DNA from: Centroberyx gerrardi
Lineage: Eukaryota > Chordata > Actinopteri > Beryciformes > Berycidae
Assembly: GCF_048128805.1 (NCBI RefSeq)
Contig: NC_135997.1
Span: forward strand, 19,076,315-19,140,314
DNA length: 64,000 nucleotides
Reading direction: 5' to 3'
The notes beneath the pieces were generated by a model that saw only the letters and a list, made by a program, of their open reading frames with translations, made no database searches and was not told where the DNA came from. Positions 58,142-64,000 of the stretch are shown here, in pieces. Every line of letters begins with the position of its first letter. Position 1 is the stretch's first letter. Position numbers and translations under genes: made by a program.

Positions 58142-58480
58142 AGGTCACATAGCTGCGTACTTTATCATGTGACATTTTGGCTGAGACAATCCCTACTCAA
58201 ATTCCCTCTTACCCGTGCCTTTGGACATTACAGCCTTAATATATTCCTAGTTAAGGGTCAGAGGCAGTATTGACCATTTCCCTTCCTCTCCACAGTGATG
58301 TTGTTTTAAACCCGGAGTTAACCAGAGATTGATCTGGAGAGTGAGCGTATTTGGGGACTGCCATCCGTCACAGGGACTGAGAGGCTTGTTTTCTCCTGGC
58401 CCCGTCACCTTTGATGAATCCCTGCTAAAGACTCCGCTGGGGAAGGCACAGCCAGCGTTCGCCTTGGGTCAGAGGCAGCG
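58142..58480. promoter_or_regulatory. Candidate WT1 distal enhancer with nuclear-receptor half sites
   Basis: AGGTCA at 58142-58147, GGGTCA at 58255-58260, TGACCA (TGGTCA reversed) at 58271-58276 and GGGTCA at 58466-58471. The 13-mer GGGTCAGAGGCAG occurs twice (58255-58267 and 58466-58478). CCTTTGATG at 58408-58416 fits TCF/LEF. The cluster lies about 3.8-4.2 kb upstream of the WT1 start. Function is inferred. Confidence 0.4.
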
Positions 58481-60695
58481 CATTTTTTTTTCTTTGCTCA
58501 TTTCTTGGCAAGATACTTTTACTTGTGCCAGAACCTTTTGTACATGCGGCACATTATTTTAGGATTTTTGGATTTGCGTTTGTTTGTAGTGGGTGGGCCC
58601 GAGGAAGATTTTGTAATTGTTTTGGGAGCAATTTATTTTCTTTGCTACTATTTTCAAATGAGCTACGTAGACATCCTCCGAATGCCTGGGTGTTCCTCAG
58701 GGATACAGGACTGCCTTTGCACTCATTTTTGTCCCAGAATAGAGTGAGTCAGAGAGCACTCTGTGTGTTTTCATGACCGTAAACTACCCATCTGAATTTG
58801 GGCTTAACTTTTAGGGGCGTTTGCGAGGTTATGGACTTTCCAACGGATGCTATCAGATGGACACACTGTGTGATTGTTTTCCATTGCCTTCTTTCACAAA
58901 GGCAGGGGTAAGGGAAGGTGGTGTAATGTAGATTTAGCAAGATCAATATTAAGCTCATGATATGATATGGTTCAAAATGGAAGACAAAACATTAGATGGA
59001 CACAGAATAACTGAAAACCAAGTGAGGATCTTCCATAGGATTCAAAGGGCGGTACATTTTTAGGCCTTTTTGCAGCTTCACAGGGATTGAAGTTGGACCT
59101 CGACCCATTAGCAGGCTGCTGTTACTGCTAGTCAAGGCTACCAGCTAATGAAGGCAGTCCTGCATCTGATTGCTCACCATCCCAGCTCTCATTACACCAT
59201 AACCGTTACACCAACCACTGCAGTGTCTGGGAAGCTGCGACGAGCTTCATATCACAAGCTATTGTAAAAAAGTGATTTAAATGGAACTTACATTCTTCAT
59301 CAATGTCTTAGAATAGCATGCCATATGTTGTGTAATACAGACTGACAAGACGACAACAGTAATGCTTGTTAATGCCTCCTCAGCACTTTGTCTGCTGATT
59401 TCATCATTTTTAAGAGTGCATCATAGAGTGTAAACTGATTTGCTGTAACAAAATGTTACTGTGGACACTCCAAACAGGTATCAACACAAGGTTAACACTT
59501 TATAGAGAAGAAGATCAGTCTGACTTCACTGTATCTTCCCCTGTATTCTTTTTGCCATCTCTTTGCCCCCCCCCCCCCCACCACCTCCTTTAAGTTGAAA
59601 TAGGGGTCATGACTTTCGCTGGAATCCTAGACTAATATTCCAGATGGTGGTGACAGGCACTGGCCAACAATCCTCACTTCACAGCATTGTTGCAGCTCTC
59701 TGGCTTTGTCCATGGTCTGGGCATCTCGAATGGGTGGTGGATTCTTAATGCCACCTACAAATGTGTATTTGACACAGTAGTAAATCGTGTTGTAGGACTA
59801 ATTCACCATAATTGATCATTATCCACCATGCTGAGGTCTAATTTGTAAAGCTGTTCAACTGATCATTACTTCAGGGGTTAAGATGGTATATTGATTTCAC
59901 AGCCAGATAACTTGAGACTTACTTTTGCTTTTGCTCTTGCTCCTGTCTTCTGGAGTGAAAGAGCAACTGCATTATTTAACCTCAAGGGGGGGTAACCTAC
60001 GGGGCACAGAGATGGAGGGGAAACTGGGGAAAGGTTTCTCATAAAAGCTATTTTTGTTTTTAAAAAGTTTCATCAAATGCAGTTTTGGGAATGTTACTTC
60101 CATGATGGTACCATTAAAGATTACGATTACCTGCTTCAAATCCACTGGAATACATGTAAATTGATTACTTTTAGTTACTTTGGAATTAAATTGCTTCCTC
60201 AATCCCTTGATTTTGCTGTTTAATGAGCCATTTCTTCCTATCTACTGACTGTAATTTGATTAGTGTTATTATGATCTACAACATTTAGATCTCCAAAATT
60301 ATCTTAGTGTCTATAATCTCACAATCTAAATTACTTTCCCCTCTTCAAGCATGTTTTTAAGTAATCCAAAATGTATTTTTAATCTTATTACTTTTTTTTT
60401 TACAGTAATGGCAACAGAATAAAGGTACAATTTTTGTAATCACATTACTGTAGCGTGTGAATGTAGCGTGGCTTTTTTTTTTTTTTCCAGTACGTCATTG
60501 CATTGTAGCATATTGTCACTGTTTAAGCTTTTAAGGGTGGAGGAACCCGACTCCTGATATGACAAATAATATAATACAAAAAGATCCACAGCAGCTGTCC
60601 TGAATTTATAGGCATATTCCATGTTTCTGCATTCCTCTGCAGCTCCACATTGAGTTAAGCTTGAGTTAAGGTCACCACCTCTATCTCCTCAGCAC

Positions 60696-60705
60696 TCACA
60701 CACGC

Positions 60706-60745
<40 letters not shown>
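60696..60745. repeat. (CA)n microsatellite, imperfect at its start
   Basis: CACACGCACACG then a pure CA run. Confidence 0.95.
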
Positions 60746-60747
<2 letters not shown>

Positions 60748-61794
60748 CAACTCCCCCTCTCCTCTGCTAATAAATAATTATCCTTTTGTGTGATATGGCA
60801 TTCTTCCAAGGCCATGCAGTTTGTGTCAGTTGCTCTTAGCATAACAGTATTATTTCCAAAAATGGGACAATTCTCAAAACATTTTCTGCAAGTTTTACCA
60901 TTTTTGCTATTTTCATACAGACTTTTTAGCAATGCATTTATTCATTTTGATTACTAATAACAAAAAAAGATAACTTTTAACAATTGTTTTTTTTTAACAT
61001 GAGTCAGTGAAATGGAAAACTTTCATCCAATATATTAAGTGAATACAAACAGTCCTATGTCCACCTTTTTATATGTATTACCATTACGGCCTCTCTACGA
61101 TTAACATCATAAATGTAGATGCCATTAGGCCTACATATTTTGTTGCCTCTTCCATTTGTCAAGTTTTTTTGAAAGTAGGATATATCTCAGTAAAGTGATG
61201 AGTCAGAAGAGTTAGGAATGTTGATGAACGCCGTCCAAACAGCCCACTCAACGTCGAGAGACCTTGGTTAACATTGTATAAATGCTAAAACAACTCAGTT
61301 TTGCTGTTTTTTGAATATGTTTTCTTACCTTTTGGTCGGCTTTGAATATGAGTGACTGTATAATTGCAATTTTTACTAATTCTGAGTGGTTTAATACCCG
61401 TATACATTTTGTCTGAACGCACATTGGAAACAGAAAAAAAGCTTTTTCCAACTCTCAGCACCGTAAAATCCAGTTCATTATCACTCCAATGTTTGCAAAC
61501 ATAACAAACACGAACATGAACTTTTACAGCCTGAGAACACTAACTCTAACTGTTTCATACCATAAGCCTTTGTCTCAGGAACTTGGTCAATCAATTTGAG
61601 AGAAATGAAAGAAAATTCTCTCACACACACACACTCACACACACAGACACACACTCATGCGCAATATGAGCAACACATGAACTTGAACCAAACATAAAAT
61701 GCAACACCCGCTCATGCAAATGCGACATTAGTCAGAATCTACTCAGAAGTGCAGTCTGTGTCTGCTGGGGAAAAGCAAGGGAGTCATCCTCCTC

Positions 61795-61860
61795 TCGGCC
61801 GTCCTCGCTCCTCCCCCTGCCCAATGAGTTACGCAGTATTTGAGCCTTCAGGAGAGTAAG
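61795..61860 (+). promoter_or_regulatory. Candidate WT1 proximal promoter
   Basis: A GC/CT-rich patch (CTCCTCCCCCTGCC) is followed directly by a CCAAT box (CCCAATGAGTTACGC, about 61818-61832). No TATA box is visible, as in mammalian WT1. The start site is probably near 61.85 kb, giving a leader of about 450 nt if unspliced. Confidence 0.45.
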
Positions 61861-62048
61861 GAAAGCCAGACATTAGAGAGACAGAGGGACAAGGCACTGT
61901 TACCCTCACACACTCCCACTCCAAACCCACTGCAGACTCCAGACGTCCAGTGAGCTTGAGAGTTGGCGTTCCAGATTTTGGCCACCTGATTTAACCGCTG
62001 CCATCATCACCTCTCTGAATGCTCCACAGACAGTCAGAGGAGGGAAAG

Positions 62049-64000
<1,952 letters not shown>

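Larger units (their letters stand above)
51100..61740. other. Divergent EIF3M-WT1 intergenic region
   Basis: About 10.6 kb between the heads of two divergent genes, with no recognisable gene. It contains a hAT-type MITE (51809-52149), a LINE tail (53236-53400), long GT and CA microsatellites, a widespread MITE-like repeat (57503-57740) and a non-repetitive block at 58.1-58.8 kb with nuclear-receptor half sites. The small ORFs are unsupported. Confidence 0.6.

Overview
The window is vertebrate nuclear DNA, most likely from a ray-finned fish and probably a percomorph. The evidence is intron-split genes with GT-AG junctions, many CA/GT microsatellites, teleost-type tRNA-derived SINEs and small DNA transposons, and a compact layout (17 coding exons of CSTF3 in under 6 kb). 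There is no operon structure, bacterial gene or CRISPR array.

Six protein-coding genes were rebuilt exon by exon. They are CSTF3 (+, 549-6188, 5' end outside the window), DEPDC7 (-, 18583-10177), QSER1 (-, 35564-24932), PRRG4 (-, 40104-38431), EIF3M (-, 50970-44563) and the first coding exon of WT1 (+, 62310-62697, continuing past the window). Reading phase closes at every junction. The four complete genes come to 527, 1693, 217 and 375 codons, close to their human counterparts as remembered. Order and relative orientation match human 11p13 (WT1-EIF3M-CCDC73-PRRG4-QSER1-DEPDC7-TCP11L1-CSTF3), except that CCDC73 and TCP11L1 are not seen.

Layout: 1-6.6 kb CSTF3; 6.6-9.7 kb gap between convergent 3' ends, with a near-perfect CTCF motif; 9.7-18.8 kb DEPDC7 with a 3.5-kb first intron; 18.8-24.9 kb repeat-bearing intergenic DNA; 24.9-35.6 kb QSER1, whose exon 4 is 3.35 kb; 35.6-38.4 kb intergenic; 38.4-40.1 kb PRRG4; 40.1-44.5 kb intergenic at the expected CCDC73 position; 44.5-51.0 kb EIF3M; 51.0-62.2 kb divergent EIF3M-WT1 intergenic DNA with transposons and candidate WT1 regulatory DNA; 62.3-64.0 kb WT1 exon 1 and part of intron 1.

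The genes share no pathway. They act in mRNA 3'-end processing (CSTF3), translation initiation (EIF3M), chromatin and DNA-methylation control (QSER1), membrane signalling adaptors (PRRG4), DEP-domain signalling (DEPDC7) and kidney/gonad transcription (WT1). The most interesting non-coding signals are dinucleotide repeats abutting splice sites in several genes, a candidate intronic poly(A) site in CSTF3, a convergent pair of CTCF motifs around DEPDC7, a hAT element with a perfect 8-bp target duplication, and a nuclear-receptor half-site cluster about 4 kb upstream of WT1. No clearly new biological system was found.
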